A DNA stretch of 34,935 bases from Gammaproteobacteria bacterium (GCA_019747795.1 JAIEQK010000214.1:1-34935); one strand, 5' to 3'; positions 22,914 to 31,941 are shown, counted from the stretch's first letter. Numbers and translations are program-made. The notes: generated by a model from the sequence alone, not told the origin.

Positions 22914-25490
22914 ATGCCCGCCATGCCCGCGGCGCGCAGCGGCGCGCTGCTGTACGTCGCCGTCGGCCTGCTGGCCGGCGCGGTGATCGCGCTGCAGATC
23001 GCGGTCATGCGCATCTTCGCCGCCGGCAACTGGGCGCACTTCGGTTCGTTCATCGTCAGCATCGCGATGCTCGGGGTCGGCATCTCGAGCACGGTGATGT
23101 GTGTGCGCCAGCCCTGGTTCGCGCGTCACTGGCGCGGCGTGGCGAGCGCGGCGCTGCTGGCCTTCGGCCCGGTCGCGGTGGGCGCCAACCTGCTGGCGCA
23201 GCAACTGCCCTTCAACGCCATCTTCCTCATCGCGGACAGCAGCCAGAAGTGGCGCCTGGCGGCGAACTTCGTGCTGTACCTGCTGCCCTTCATGGTAGGC
23301 AGCCTGTTCCTGGGCGCGGTGTTCCTGGAAACGCGGCGCGAGTTCGCGCGGGTCTACTTCGCGGACCTCGCGGGCTGCGGCCTGTGCGGACTCGCGATGC
23401 TGGGCGGCATGTGGGTGTTCACGCCCGAGTACCTCATCCTCGTACCGCTCGCGCTGTGGCTGCTGGCCGGCGTGGCCTGGGCGGCCACGCTCGCGAGTGT
23501 GCGTTTGTTGCTGGGCATATTGCTCTGCGCCGCGCTCGCGGTCTCGGCCCACACCTGGCTCGCGGACACGCTCGGCCTCACGCGGCTCGCGGTCAGCGAG
23601 TACAAGGGCGTGTCCTACGCCGAGCGCTTCCCCGACGCGCGGCGCGTGTACGAGCGCGCGACGCCCTTCGGTCATCTCGAGGTCTACGCGAGCTCCTACC
23701 TGCACTTCGCGCCGGGGCTCTCCGACAACGCGGCGCTCAACCTGCCGGAGATGCCGGAAAACGCCTACCTCGGTCTGTACATCGACGGCGACGGCCCGAT
23801 CGGCATCCTGCGCGACCTGCCGCCCGCGCAGACCGCCTACTTCGACTACCTGCCGACCACCCTGCCCTTCGCGCTGCGCCCAAAGGCTGAAGTGTTCGTG
23901 GTGCAGTTCGGCGGGGGCCTGTCCACCGCCGGCGCGCTGCGCAAGGGCGCGACGCGGGTGACCGTAGCGGACGGCAACCCGGCGGTGCTGGCCGCGTTTC
24001 GCGATGACGACTATCTCAAGCGCTTCACCGGCGACCTGCTCGGCCAGCCGCGGGTCGAGGTCGTGGACCAGGACGGTCGCGTGTTCCTGTCGCACACCGC
24101 GCGACGCTTCGACGTCATCGACCTGTCGCTGGCCGATTCCGCCGGCCTCTCCAGTCCGGGCGGCTTCGCCATCGCCGAGAAGTACAACTACACGCGCGAG
24201 GCGATGGAGACCTACATGCGCGCGCTCAGGGACGACGGCGTGCTGGCGGTGACCTTGTGGAACAAGGAGGAGCCGCCGAAGTCGGTGCTCAGGCTCTACG
24301 CCACCATGGTCGAGGCCGCGCGCGCGCGGGGCGAGCCGGCGCTCGAGCGCGCGTTCTTCGTGGTCTCGAGCTATCTCTCCACCGCCACGGTGCTCTATCG
24401 CCCGGGCGGGTTCACACCGGAGGAGACCGCGGTGCTCAGCGCGCGCGCGCGGGCGCTGTCCTTCGACGAGATCCAGGTGCCCGGCGTGCACCCCGACACC
24501 AGTGGCCTGGCGGCCGAGATGGCGGCCTACCGCGCGCAGCTGTTCGGCGCGCGTGGCGACGCACCGGCGGGCGAGGATGGCGAGGCCTTCGGCGCCGAGG
24601 GCGGTGAGGCGCCCGCGGTGATGCCCTCGGTGCTGCTCGCCCGCGCCGCCTGGCAGGCGCTGCTGGTCGGGGACTGGCCGGCCTTCGCGCGCGAGTACGT
24701 CTACGACCTGCATGCGCTCAGCAACCAGCGGCCCTACTTCGCGGCCTACCTGCGCCCGAGCGATCTGCCGCGCGTGCTGGACCGGCTCGATCAGCTGCAG
24801 GACGAATGGGGCTACGTGCTGGTGTGGGCGACGCTCGCCATCGCGTGCTGCGCGGGCGCGGTGCTGGTCGCGCTGCCGGCCGTGTTCGGCTGGCGCGGCC
24901 TCCTGGCGCGCTGTCCCGGCAAGCTCGGCACGCTTGCCTACTTCGCCTGTCTCGGCGCCGGCTACATCATGGTCGAGGTGGTGCTGATCAGCCATTTCGT
25001 GCTCGCGCTCAGCAACGCCACCGTGTCGGCCACGGTGCTCATCACCGGCATGCTGGTGTTCTCCGGTCTTGGGAGTCTCGTCGCAGACCGCCTGCTCGAC
25101 CGCGCGGCGCAAGTCCTGCCCGTGGTGTTCGTCGCCATCGCCGTGCTGCTCATCACCTACGGCCTCGCGCTCGATCACGCGCTCGCCTGGGTCGGCACGC
25201 TGCCCTATGGCTGGCGCCTGCCCTGCTGCTTCCTGCTGATCCTGCCGCCGGCGTTTCTCATGGGCATGCCGATGCCGATGGGCATGACCTGGCTCGCGCG
25301 GCTCGGCAAGGAGCAGATGTTCCTGTGGGCCTGGGGCGTGAACGGCTGCCTGTCGGTGATCGGGGCGGCGCTGGTGCCCCTGCTCGCGACGTCTTTCGGT
25401 CTCGGCAGCGCGCTGGTGCTGGCCGGAGCGCTCTACCTGCTCGCGCTGCCCGCGTTCCGCGCGTTGCTGCGACCGATGACACCGGCCTGA
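22914..25490 (+). CDS. Polytopic membrane protein with spermidine-synthase-like domain
   Basis: An 858-residue fusion. The N-terminal region (about 1-220) has several membrane helices (LLYVAVGLLAGAVIALQIAV, FVLYLLPFMVGSLFLGAVFL). The central region resembles the SpeE/methyltransferase fold: VFVVQFGGGLSTAGALRKGA near 328-347, VTVADGNPAVLAAF, VDQDGRVFLSHTARRFDVID, then LADSAGLSSPGGFAIAEKYNY. The C-terminal part (about 630-855) has six or so further helices with FLMGMPMPMGMTWLARLG. Fused membrane spermidine-synthase-like proteins are widespread but their reaction is mostly unproven. The glycine motif is GGGLST, not a standard SAM loop, so aminopropyl transfer is uncertain. The ATG at 22914 begins the first helix. 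Only 4 nt separate it from the next gene. Confidence 0.82.
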   Translation: MPAMPAARSGALLYVAVGLLAGAVIALQIAVMRIFAAGNWAHFGSFIVSIAMLGVGISSTVMCVRQPWFARHWRGVASAALLAFGPVAVGANLLAQQLPFNAIFLIADSSQKWRLAANFVLYLLPFMVGSLFLGAVFLETRREFARVYFADLAGCGLCGLAMLGGMWVFTPEYLILVPLALWLLAGVAWAATLASVRLLLGILLCAALAVSAHTWLADTLGLTRLAVSEYKGVSYAERFPDARRVYERATPFGHLEVYASSYLHFAPGLSDNAALNLPEMPENAYLGLYIDGDGPIGILRDLPPAQTAYFDYLPTTLPFALRPKAEVFVVQFGGGLSTAGALRKGATRVTVADGNPAVLAAFRDDDYLKRFTGDLLGQPRVEVVDQDGRVFLSHTARRFDVIDLSLADSAGLSSPGGFAIAEKYNYTREAMETYMRALRDDGVLAVTLWNKEEPPKSVLRLYATMVEAARARGEPALERAFFVVSSYLSTATVLYRPGGFTPEETAVLSARARALSFDEIQVPGVHPDTSGLAAEMAAYRAQLFGARGDAPAGEDGEAFGAEGGEAPAVMPSVLLARAAWQALLVGDWPAFAREYVYDLHALSNQRPYFAAYLRPSDLPRVLDRLDQLQDEWGYVLVWATLAIACCAGAVLVALPAVFGWRGLLARCPGKLGTLAYFACLGAGYIMVEVVLISHFVLALSNATVSATVLITGMLVFSGLGSLVADRLLDRAAQVLPVVFVAIAVLLITYGLALDHALAWVGTLPYGWRLPCCFLLILPPAFLMGMPMPMGMTWLARLGKEQMFLWAWGVNGCLSVIGAALVPLLATSFGLGSALVLAGALYLLALPAFRALLRPMTPA

Positions 25491-25494
25491 GTCC

Positions 25495-26376
25495 ATGTCC
25501 CGCGCGACCGAGAGCATCACGCTCGTGTCGCTGGCCCACGCACCCTGGCCGCTCAAGCGCAATCGCGGCGCTGACGGCCGACCCTTCTTCGACGTGCGCG
25601 ACGGTGCGCGCCGCGGGCGCACCACGCGCGACGGCGAAGTGTTCTGGGAGCACCCGACCTACGCCGACGATCGCTCGCTGCTGGCCCTGCCCGCGGATTT
25701 CGACGCGGCGCGTCCGGCGACGCTGGTGGTGTTCCTGCACGGGAACGGCGCGCTGCTCGAGCGCGACGTGTGGCGGCGCCAGCGCGTGCCGGCGCAGGTG
25801 CTCGGCGCGGGGCGCAACGCCGCGCTGATCGCGCCGCAGCTCGCACGCGACGCGCCGGACTCGAGTGCGGGACGCTTCGCGGTCCACGGCGTGTTCCGCG
25901 ACTACCTCGATGAAGCCTGCGCCACGCTCACCAGGCACTGCGCGCCGCCGAGCGCGCGCGCGAAGGTGGCTGCGGCGCTGGCCGACGCACGCGTGATCCT
26001 GGTGGCCTACAGCGGCGGCTACTGTCCGGCCGCCGCCGCGCTCACGCGCGGCGCCGCACGTCGACGCGTCGCGGGCCTGGTGCTGTTCGATGCGCTCTAC
26101 GACCACGCGGCGCTGTTCGCCGACTGGCTCGCGACTCAGCGTCAACACGCCTTCCTTGTGAGCGCCCACACCGCGAGCACGCGCGCGCAGCACGCGTCGC
26201 TCGAACGACGCCTGGCGGCACGCGCTGTGCCGGTCACGCATGCGCTGCCCGCGACGCTCGCGCCCGGCAGCGCCTGCCTGGTGCCGCTGCCAGCCGCATG
26301 CGACCACGCGGCACTGCTCGCCCACGCCTGGTGCCGCGCACCGCTCCGCGATCTTCTGCGCCGGCTGCCGCCGTGA
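25495..26376 (+). CDS. Alpha/beta-hydrolase-like protein of unknown function
   Basis: A 293-residue protein. TLVVFLHGNGALLERDVWRR (76-95, HGNG oxyanion-type turn at 82-85) is followed by ILVAYSGGYCPAAAALTRG with a nucleophile-elbow-like serine at 173. VAGLVLFDALYDHAALFADW may hold the acid, and a His late in the chain (for example CDHAALLAHAW) could complete a triad. Lengths and order fit the alpha/beta-hydrolase fold, but I recognise no named family. No signal peptide is seen, so it is probably cytoplasmic. It starts 4 nt after the spermidine-synthase-like gene and should be co-translated with it. Confidence 0.75.
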   Translation: MSRATESITLVSLAHAPWPLKRNRGADGRPFFDVRDGARRGRTTRDGEVFWEHPTYADDRSLLALPADFDAARPATLVVFLHGNGALLERDVWRRQRVPAQVLGAGRNAALIAPQLARDAPDSSAGRFAVHGVFRDYLDEACATLTRHCAPPSARAKVAAALADARVILVAYSGGYCPAAAALTRGAARRRVAGLVLFDALYDHAALFADWLATQRQHAFLVSAHTASTRAQHASLERRLAARAVPVTHALPATLAPGSACLVPLPAACDHAALLAHAWCRAPLRDLLRRLPP

Positions 26377-26399
26377 CGGACGCTCAGTCGGCCGGCGGC

Positions 26400-26405
26400 T
26401 ACAAT
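26400..26405 (+). promoter_or_regulatory. -10-like TACAAT upstream of the EamA transporter
   Basis: TACAAT is a good -10 hexamer lying 65 nt upstream of the transporter ATG, in the 94-nt gap after the hydrolase-like gene. No -35 is visible. It suggests that the transporter can be transcribed separately from the preceding operon. Confidence 0.35.
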
Positions 26406-26470
26406 CCCGGCCGTGGCGATGGCCGCCCACGGCGAGATGACGGCATGCACTCTTCCTTTCGACGCCGACC

Positions 26471-27379
26471 ATGAACGCCGCCGCACGTCCGCTGCGCGCG
26501 CTCGCACTCCTGACCGGCGCGCAGTGCCTGTTCGCGCTGCTGGACGCCACCGGCAAGGCGCTGACCGTCGACATGGGCGTGCCGCTCATCTCGCTCGCGC
26601 GCCACGCCGGGCAGGCCGCGCTGATGCTGCTGGTGCTCGGCCCGCGCATGGGCGGCCAGCTCGTGCAGACCCGTCATCCCTGGCTGCAGCTATGGCGCGG
26701 TCTCGCCATGAGCGGCTTCACGCTGTTCTTCTTCTCCGCCCTGTTCCGCCTGCCGCAGGCCGAAGCCACCGCCATCAACTTCGTCGCGCCCTTCGTGGTG
26801 ATGCTGCTCGCTGCGCCGGTGCTGGGCGAACGCGTCTCGGGGATGATGTGGGGCGGCGCCGCGGTGGGCTTTCTCGGCATGCTGGTGCTGGCCCGACCGG
26901 GCAGCGCGCTGGACGGCGTGGGCGTCGGGTTCGCGCTGCTCACCATGGTGTGCAACGTCAGCTTCCAGCTGCTGACGCGCAAGCTCGCGCCGCTGGAGAA
27001 CTCCTTCAGCACCATGTTCCTGTCTTCGGCCATCAGCATCGTGGTGTCGCTCGCGGCGCTGCCGCTGCAGTCGCGCTGGGGCGGCTGGCCCGCAGCGCTC
27101 GACACACGCGAGATCGCGCTGCTGTTCGCGACCGGCGCGCTCGGCGCGGTCAGTCAATGGTTCTTCATCCGCGCCTACGTGTGGTCGAGCGCATCGTTCA
27201 TCGCGCCGCTCTTGTTCATGCAACTGGTGTGGTCGACCGCCACCGGCTGGCTGTTCTTCTCCCAGCTGCCCGATCGCACCAGCCTGCTCGGCATCGTCAT
27301 CATCCTCGGGAGCGGCGTGCTGACCATGGTGTACGCCGCGCGCCGCGCGGCCCATCACGACCCTGGCGACAGACCGTGA
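26471..27379 (+). CDS. DMT-superfamily transporter (EamA domains)
   Basis: A 302-residue inner-membrane protein with about ten helices in two EamA repeats. The first repeat runs from RALALLTGAQCLFALLDATG through PQAEATAINFVAPFVVMLLA and FLGMLVLARPGSALDGVGVG. The second includes GALGAVSQWFFIRAYVWSSA, FIAPLLFMQLVWSTATGWLF and LLGIVIILGSGVLTMVYAAR. Members export metabolites or amino acids; the substrate is unknown. The C-terminus is a short charged tail. Confidence 0.9.
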   Translation: MNAAARPLRALALLTGAQCLFALLDATGKALTVDMGVPLISLARHAGQAALMLLVLGPRMGGQLVQTRHPWLQLWRGLAMSGFTLFFFSALFRLPQAEATAINFVAPFVVMLLAAPVLGERVSGMMWGGAAVGFLGMLVLARPGSALDGVGVGFALLTMVCNVSFQLLTRKLAPLENSFSTMFLSSAISIVVSLAALPLQSRWGGWPAALDTREIALLFATGALGAVSQWFFIRAYVWSSASFIAPLLFMQLVWSTATGWLFFSQLPDRTSLLGIVIILGSGVLTMVYAARRAAHHDPGDRP

Positions 27380-27693
27380 CCGCCTTGGCTTTCGCTCCGG
27401 CCAGGGGTGCACAGGCCGAGAAAGCGGCGGCCACCGCCTTCGTCCGGCGATGTAGCGCTGCTCGGTGTGTCCCTCGGCCAGGTGTGCGAGGCCGCGCGCG
27501 CCGTGTCCCGGCGCCCTGGAACCGGCATTGCAGGCTGCCTGCGCGGGCGAGGCCTGTGGCGACCACGCCCGTGTGTTTCACGAAAAAAGCGAAGCTTGGC
27601 TCCGCTTTTGCCGAATTACGGATAGAGCCGCACCCCGCGTAGACTGCTTCTCCTTCGTCCGCCTCGCGGCCTGCCTTGGGAAAGGGATTTTCG
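27380..27693. terminator. Intergenic region with terminator-like hairpin at 27585-27609
   Basis: The 314-nt gap holds no recognisable gene. AAAAGCG (27585-27591) pairs with CGCTTTT (27603-27609). Inside, AGC pairs with GCT around loop TTG, with one A-C mismatch. The stem ends in TTTT on one strand and is preceded by a run of A, so it can act as a Rho-independent terminator in either direction. It sits about 205 nt after the transporter stop. AAGGGA (27682-27687) is the ribosome site of the next gene. Confidence 0.55.
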
Positions 27694-28680
27694 GTGAAGT
27701 ACGCGCTGCATCAGTCCATCTTTACCGACGCACCCTGCAAGCTGTGCGCTGCCCACACACTGGTGGTCATCGGCACCCACGGCCGGCGTCGTCGGCCGCT
27801 GACCACCACCATCTGCAGAGGCTGCGGCCTCATCCACAGCTATCCCATCCCGCGCAAGGAGGAACTCGACGCGTTCTACGCTCGGCAGTACCGCAGCGAT
27901 TACAAGGGCACTGTCACGCCGAAGCGTAAGCACATCCTGCGCTACTCGCGCGTCGCCGTGCGGCGCCTCGACCGCCTGCTGCAGTTCGCTCCCGCCGGGC
28001 AGAAACTGCTCGACGTGGGCAGCGGCAGCGGCGAGTTCGTCTACATGGCCAGCCTGGCCGGCTTCGATGCACAGGGCCTGGAACCGCACGCAGGTTACTC
28101 CGAGTACACGCGCACGATCTTTGGCGTCCCTGTCATCACCGCGCCGCTCGAGAAAGCCGACATCGCCGAGAACACCTACGACATCATCACCCTGAACCAC
28201 GTGCTGGAGCACCTGCACTATCCGTTGACTTCGCTGGGCTACCTGAATCGCTGGTTGAAGATGGGCGGCCTGCTGGCCGTCGAGGTGCCCGATATCGAGT
28301 TCACGCGTCATTCGGCGGCCAATCGCTTCCACCATGCCCACGTCTACAATTTCAACCATGCGACGCTGACCGCCCTGCTGGACAAGGCCGGCTTCGAACT
28401 CGACGCGCGGGGAGCGGTGGCGAGCACCACGTTGTTCGCGCGCAAGACGCGCGCTCCGGCGCCCGAGCGGCAGGTTTCAATGCCGGAGAACTACCATCGC
28501 CTGATGGTGGCGCTGTTCGATGTGACCGCGGGCGCAGCGCGCGGTCGCGGCAGCCGCATCCTGCGCTTGCTGCGCAAGACCCGCCGCTACCTGCTGGAGT
28601 ACCTGGAAGCGACTCGACCGAGTCATCCGCGGGTAATAGTGGAGCGGGAATTCCGCCGCGGCCGAGCGGGCGCGGCCTAG
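27694..28680 (+). CDS. Class I SAM-dependent methyltransferase with N-terminal zinc ribbon
   Basis: A 328-residue protein. An N-terminal CxxC pair (CKLC about 13-16 and CRGC about 40-43) looks like a zinc ribbon. The methyltransferase core follows with motif I KLLDVGSGSGEFVYMASLAG, GLEPHAGYSEYTRTIFGVPV, and YDIITLNHVLEHLHYP, where the histidines are typical of Methyltransf_23-type enzymes. Such ribbon-methyltransferases often modify sugars or small metabolites. The GTG at 27694 is preferred since AAGGGA lies six bases upstream; an in-frame TTG at 27676 is less likely. It is followed by a strong hairpin and a convergent gene. Confidence 0.88.
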   Translation: MKYALHQSIFTDAPCKLCAAHTLVVIGTHGRRRRPLTTTICRGCGLIHSYPIPRKEELDAFYARQYRSDYKGTVTPKRKHILRYSRVAVRRLDRLLQFAPAGQKLLDVGSGSGEFVYMASLAGFDAQGLEPHAGYSEYTRTIFGVPVITAPLEKADIAENTYDIITLNHVLEHLHYPLTSLGYLNRWLKMGGLLAVEVPDIEFTRHSAANRFHHAHVYNFNHATLTALLDKAGFELDARGAVASTTLFARKTRAPAPERQVSMPENYHRLMVALFDVTAGAARGRGSRILRLLRKTRRYLLEYLEATRPSHPRVIVEREFRRGRAGAA

Positions 28681-28708
28681 AGCGGCAGGCGGGTGTCGGC
28701 GCCTTGCA

Positions 28709-28785
28709 CCCGACCTTCGCCGCAGCGCCTGGCGAAGGTCGGGACCCTCCTGTAACGACGCGGCCGGGGCGCTTGTCACCCCGGC
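28709..28785. terminator. Double hairpin terminator between convergent genes
   Basis: A perfect 13-bp inverted repeat has arms CCCGACCTTCGCC at 28709-28721 and GGCGAAGGTCGGG at 28731-28743 around a 9-nt loop. A second hairpin follows: GCCGGGG at 28763-28769 with CCCCGGC at 28779-28785. Neither has a U tract. Their location in the 117-nt gap between convergent genes fits bidirectional transcript ends. Confidence 0.6.
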
Positions 28786-28797
28786 GCGGCTCACGCC

Positions 28798-29679
28798 TCA
28801 GGCCAGGCGCGCGACCGGACGTCGACGCAAGGCCATCATCGTCAGCGGCAGCGCCATCAGCCACCCGCTGGCAGGCAGGGGCACCGGCGCGAAGTCCTCG
28901 CTGTAGCCCTCGACGTAGGCGTCGCTCGAGACTCGGAAGGAGCCGCGTTCGCCGTCGTGGAAGGCCATCGCCACCACCAGGCGATCCGCGCTGTCGAGAT
29001 CGGCATCGAGATAGAAGAAGCCACCGAACGGATCGAACTGCGACTCGAGCGACGCACTGCCGTCGTTGACCACGAGCGTATCCCCATCGAACTTGCTGAC
29101 GCTCGCGCCGGCCGTGGCGCGGCCATAGGCGTTCGAGAAGAAGTCGTTCCCCTCGGTCAGCAGCGACAGCGAGTAGTTGACGCTGAACAGTAGCACACCG
29201 TCACCCTGGACGGTGAACTCCCCGCCCTGGGACACGAACGTGCCGGCGTAGCGGTAATCGAAGGGCGCGAGCACGAGGCTCGACTCCGCGTGCAGCTGGG
29301 TCTGCTCCTCGGCGCTCGGACCCGCCGGCGGCGTGTAACCGAAGTTCGTCATCAGCGTGCCGCCGCCGAAGCTCTCGAGGCGGATGCGCGTGCCGACGTT
29401 CCAGTCGAAGGAGGACTCGATATTGAAGCCGTTGGTGTTGTCGATCGAGGTGTAGGCGAACTGGGTGCCGGCCTCGACCGGGTCGAACACCAGGCTGATG
29501 TCGCCGATGCTCGTGATGGTGAGACTGGACCAGTCGATGTTGGCTTCGGCCCGGGCGCTGACCGCGGCAGAAGCGGACCAGGAAGCGGCGCCGAGGCACG
29601 CGGTCAGCAGGGCCGCGCCGAGCAGGCGGGGCGCCGCGGCACGGCGGGAGGAAACACTGGGAAAAGCGGCGGACGACAT
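28798..29679 (-). CDS. PEP-CTERM-type sorted exported protein
   Basis: A 293-residue secreted protein. An N-terminal signal (LLGAALLTACLGAASWSASA, preceded by SSRRAAAPR) leads to a beta-rich, Asp/Ser/Gly-rich body with few basic residues. The C-terminus VPLPASGWLMALPLTMMALR, followed by RRPVARLA, is a PEP-CTERM-like tripartite sorting tail (V-P-L-P-A variant, hydrophobic helix, Arg cluster). Such proteins are processed by an exosortase and are tied to exopolysaccharide production. No exosortase is in the window. The ATG at 29679 is chosen since it begins the signal directly; GGAG stands ten bases upstream. It lies 80 nt behind the hydroxyacid dehydrogenase on the same strand; co-transcription is possible but no functional link is evident. 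Confidence 0.85.
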   Translation of the reverse strand: MSSAAFPSVSSRRAAAPRLLGAALLTACLGAASWSASAAVSARAEANIDWSSLTITSIGDISLVFDPVEAGTQFAYTSIDNTNGFNIESSFDWNVGTRIRLESFGGGTLMTNFGYTPPAGPSAEEQTQLHAESSLVLAPFDYRYAGTFVSQGGEFTVQGDGVLLFSVNYSLSLLTEGNDFFSNAYGRATAGASVSKFDGDTLVVNDGSASLESQFDPFGGFFYLDADLDSADRLVVAMAFHDGERGSFRVSSDAYVEGYSEDFAPVPLPASGWLMALPLTMMALRRRPVARLA

Positions 29680-29759
29680 GGAAGAAATCTCCGTTTTTGT
29701 TCCAGCGCGGAGACTAGGCGCTGACGGGCTCACCCCGCTGTAGGAATTCCCACCATCGC

Positions 29760-30719
29760 TCAGGTCACGACGTTGCGCCGCTCGCCCGCGACGAAGGCCT
29801 CGATGTTGGCGAGCAGTTGCTCGGCCAGCGCCGCCAGCGTGTAGTCGCTGGCGAAGGCCATGTGCGGCGTCAGGATGAGGTTGGGCACATCTGCCGCGAG
29901 CAGCGGGTTGCCGTCGCGCGGCGGCTCGCGGGAGAGCGAGTCGACACCCGCGCCCGCGAGGCGCCCGGCGCGCAGCGCGTCGGCGAGCGCCTGTTCGTCG
30001 ACGATGCCGCCGCGGGCGGTGTTGATCAGCACCGCGCTCGGGCGCATGCGCGCGAGCTCCGCGGCGGCGATGAGCCCGACGGTATCGGGGAGCGCGGGGC
30101 AGGCGACGCACAGCACGTCCGCGCGAGCCAGCACCTCGTCGAAGGCCACGCGGCCCGCGCGCGGCGGCTGTCCCTTGCGCTCCGCGATCAACACCTGCAT
30201 GTCGAAGGCCGCGCCTAGCGCTGCGAGACGCCGGCCGAGCGCGCCGTGGCCGATGATGCCGAGCGTCGCGCCGATCAGCCCCGGCGGCAGCGGATCGAAC
30301 AGCACGCCGTAGAAATTGGAGGCGGCCCACGCGCCGCCGGTCGCGGCCGCGTGGTAGCGAGCGAGCTGGCGGCGCAGCGCGAGAATCATGGCGAAGGTGT
30401 GCTCGGCCACCGCCGGCGTCGACCAGTCGCGCAGGTTGGTGACGGTCACGCCGCGGCGACGGCAGGCGTCGATGTCGATGCACTCGTAGCCGGTGGCCGA
30501 GACCGCGATGAGTTCGAGGCCGGGCGCCTGGGCCAGCAGCGCGTCGTCGAAGCGCACCCGGTTGGTGATGGCAATGCGCGCCCCGGCAAGCCGCGCGGCC
30601 GCCTCTTCCGGCGAGGTGGTCGGGTACTCCACCCACTCGTGGTCAAAGCGCAGCGTGCGCAGCGGCGCGCGGATCGCGAAGCGATCGAGGAACACGACCT
30701 TGGGGGACTTGGCATGCAT
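29760..30719 (-). CDS. D-2-hydroxyacid dehydrogenase (NAD-binding)
   Basis: A 319-residue member of the D-isomer-specific 2-hydroxyacid dehydrogenases, which interconvert 2-oxo acids and D-2-hydroxy acids. The dinucleotide-binding turn is LGIIGHGALGRRLAALG. Catalytic Arg lies in INTARGGIVDE, catalytic Glu in GVDSLSREPP, and catalytic His in ILTPHMAFAS, so the triad looks complete. The glycine turn has GHGALG where many have GxGxxG, still compatible. The ATG at 30719 (MHAKSPKVVFLD) begins the first strand and has a weak ribosome site. It is divergent from the LLM gene at 30884. Substrate unknown; hydroxypyruvate/glyoxylate-type enzymes are nearest in feel. Confidence 0.91.
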   Translation of the reverse strand: MHAKSPKVVFLDRFAIRAPLRTLRFDHEWVEYPTTSPEEAAARLAGARIAITNRVRFDDALLAQAPGLELIAVSATGYECIDIDACRRRGVTVTNLRDWSTPAVAEHTFAMILALRRQLARYHAAATGGAWAASNFYGVLFDPLPPGLIGATLGIIGHGALGRRLAALGAAFDMQVLIAERKGQPPRAGRVAFDEVLARADVLCVACPALPDTVGLIAAAELARMRPSAVLINTARGGIVDEQALADALRAGRLAGAGVDSLSREPPRDGNPLLAADVPNLILTPHMAFASDYTLAALAEQLLANIEAFVAGERRNVVT

Positions 30720-30800
30720 GACGGCTTCGCGCCTCGCGGTGCGGGGTGTGGTGGAAAGCATGGGATTGTCGCGCGTTTTCCCGGCGGGAGGGTGGAGGAC

Positions 30801-30830
30801 GGGAGAACCCCCGTTCGGGGCCTGTCCCGG
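30801..30830. repeat. Diverged copy of the GGGGACAG-type inverted repeat
   Basis: Read on the minus strand, this begins CCGGGACAGGCCCCG and then CGGGG after two bases, matching the element at 18764-18795 over its left arm and the start of the right arm. The remaining right arm has decayed. It lies in the divergent gap between the hydroxyacid dehydrogenase and the LLM gene, so its role there cannot be transcription termination. Confidence 0.5.
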
Positions 30831-30883
30831 CCAGCGGATCGTGCGACCATGCCGCGCGTCGTTCCGACAACCAGGAGTGAGGC

Positions 30884-31933
30884 ATGACGACCACCGGCAC
30901 CCGCCCCAGCCTGCGCTTCGGCGTGGCCTACGACTTTCGCAATCCGCCCGGTTTCGATGGCTTGAGCGACGCCGCGCTCTATGCAGCGGTACTCGACCAG
31001 GCGGCGTGGGTCGACACCCTCGGCTTCGACCAGGTGTGGCTGACCGAGCATCACTTCGTCGAGGACGGTTACCTGCCGGCCTTCGTGCCGGTGGCCGGCG
31101 CGCTGGCGGCGCGCACGCGGCACCTGCGCATCTCCACCGACGTCGCGCTGCTGCCCTTCCACCAGCCGCTACGCCTCGCCGAGGACCTCGCAGTGCTCGA
31201 CGTGCTGAGCAACGGTCGCATGGAGCTCGGCATCGGCATGGGCTACGCGGTGCACGAATTCCAGGCCTTCGGCATGCCGCGCGCCGAGCGCGTGTCGCGC
31301 ACCGAGGAAGGCATCGAGATCCTGCGCCAGGCGTGGTCCACGGGCCCGATACGTCATCGCGGCAAGCGCTTCCAGGTCGACGACGTCGAAGTGTTTCCAA
31401 AGCCGGTGCAGGCCGGTGGTCCACCGCTGTGGATGGCCGCGCAGAGCGAGGCCGGCGCGCTGCGCGCGGCGAAGTACGGCATGCATCTCCTGCCGCAGGG
31501 TCGCCGCGACCAGGTGCTCGATCCCTGGCGCGCGGCGCTGCGCGCCAAGGGTGAAGACCCGGCGCGCTACCGCGTGGGCCTCATTCGACCGATGCTGGTG
31601 AGCGAAGATCAGAAACGTGACTGGGCGGTGTTCAAGCCGAGCGAGATTCATCGCATGGCGAAGTACAGCGACTGGGCCGCGAGTTCGCCGGACCAGGTCG
31701 CCGACTTCCGCGATCCGCAGCGCATTCCGCAGCAGTGGATCATCGGCGACGTCGAGCACTGTGTGCGCGAGCTGTGCGCGTTCATCCGCGACTACGGCGT
31801 CACCGACATGGTCACCTGGGGCGCGCCGCCCGGGCTGCATCCGGAGCGGATGAATACGAGCTTGGAGCGTCTGGCCAGGGAGGTGTTGCCAGAGGTGCGC
31901 CTGGCCTATCAGAGTGGCGCACTGGATGCTTGA
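30884..31933 (+). CDS. LLM class flavin-dependent oxidoreductase
   Basis: A 349-residue luciferase-like enzyme, longer than the two near 2 kb. RFGVAYDFRNPPGF forms strand one; TLGFDQVWLTEHHFVEDGYL carries the usual EHH; RHLRISTDVALLPFHQPLRL, GRMELGIGMGYAVHEFQAFG and PLWMAAQSEAGALRAAKYGM follow the bacterial-luciferase pattern. The EHHF segment and the length are closer to the alkanal-monooxygenase-like branch than to the F420 branch. The ATG at 30884 has AGGAG six bases upstream. The last two thirds share close sequence with the broken copy at 33735-34213. A GC-rich hairpin follows the stop. Confidence 0.92.
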   Translation: MTTTGTRPSLRFGVAYDFRNPPGFDGLSDAALYAAVLDQAAWVDTLGFDQVWLTEHHFVEDGYLPAFVPVAGALAARTRHLRISTDVALLPFHQPLRLAEDLAVLDVLSNGRMELGIGMGYAVHEFQAFGMPRAERVSRTEEGIEILRQAWSTGPIRHRGKRFQVDDVEVFPKPVQAGGPPLWMAAQSEAGALRAAKYGMHLLPQGRRDQVLDPWRAALRAKGEDPARYRVGLIRPMLVSEDQKRDWAVFKPSEIHRMAKYSDWAASSPDQVADFRDPQRIPQQWIIGDVEHCVRELCAFIRDYGVTDMVTWGAPPGLHPERMNTSLERLAREVLPEVRLAYQSGALDA

Positions 31934-31941
31934 ACATGACG

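Noticed and set aside
22797-25625. Very long open frame on the minus strand opposite the spermidine-synthase-like gene
   Set aside because: His/Arg/Gln-rich composition typical of antisense frames in GC-rich DNA, with no family motifs; the plus-strand frame has clear helices and domain motifs.
27407-27625. Small ORFs between the EamA transporter and the methyltransferase
   Set aside because: Overlapping frames with no ribosome site, running through a terminator-like hairpin; no family resemblance that I can defend.
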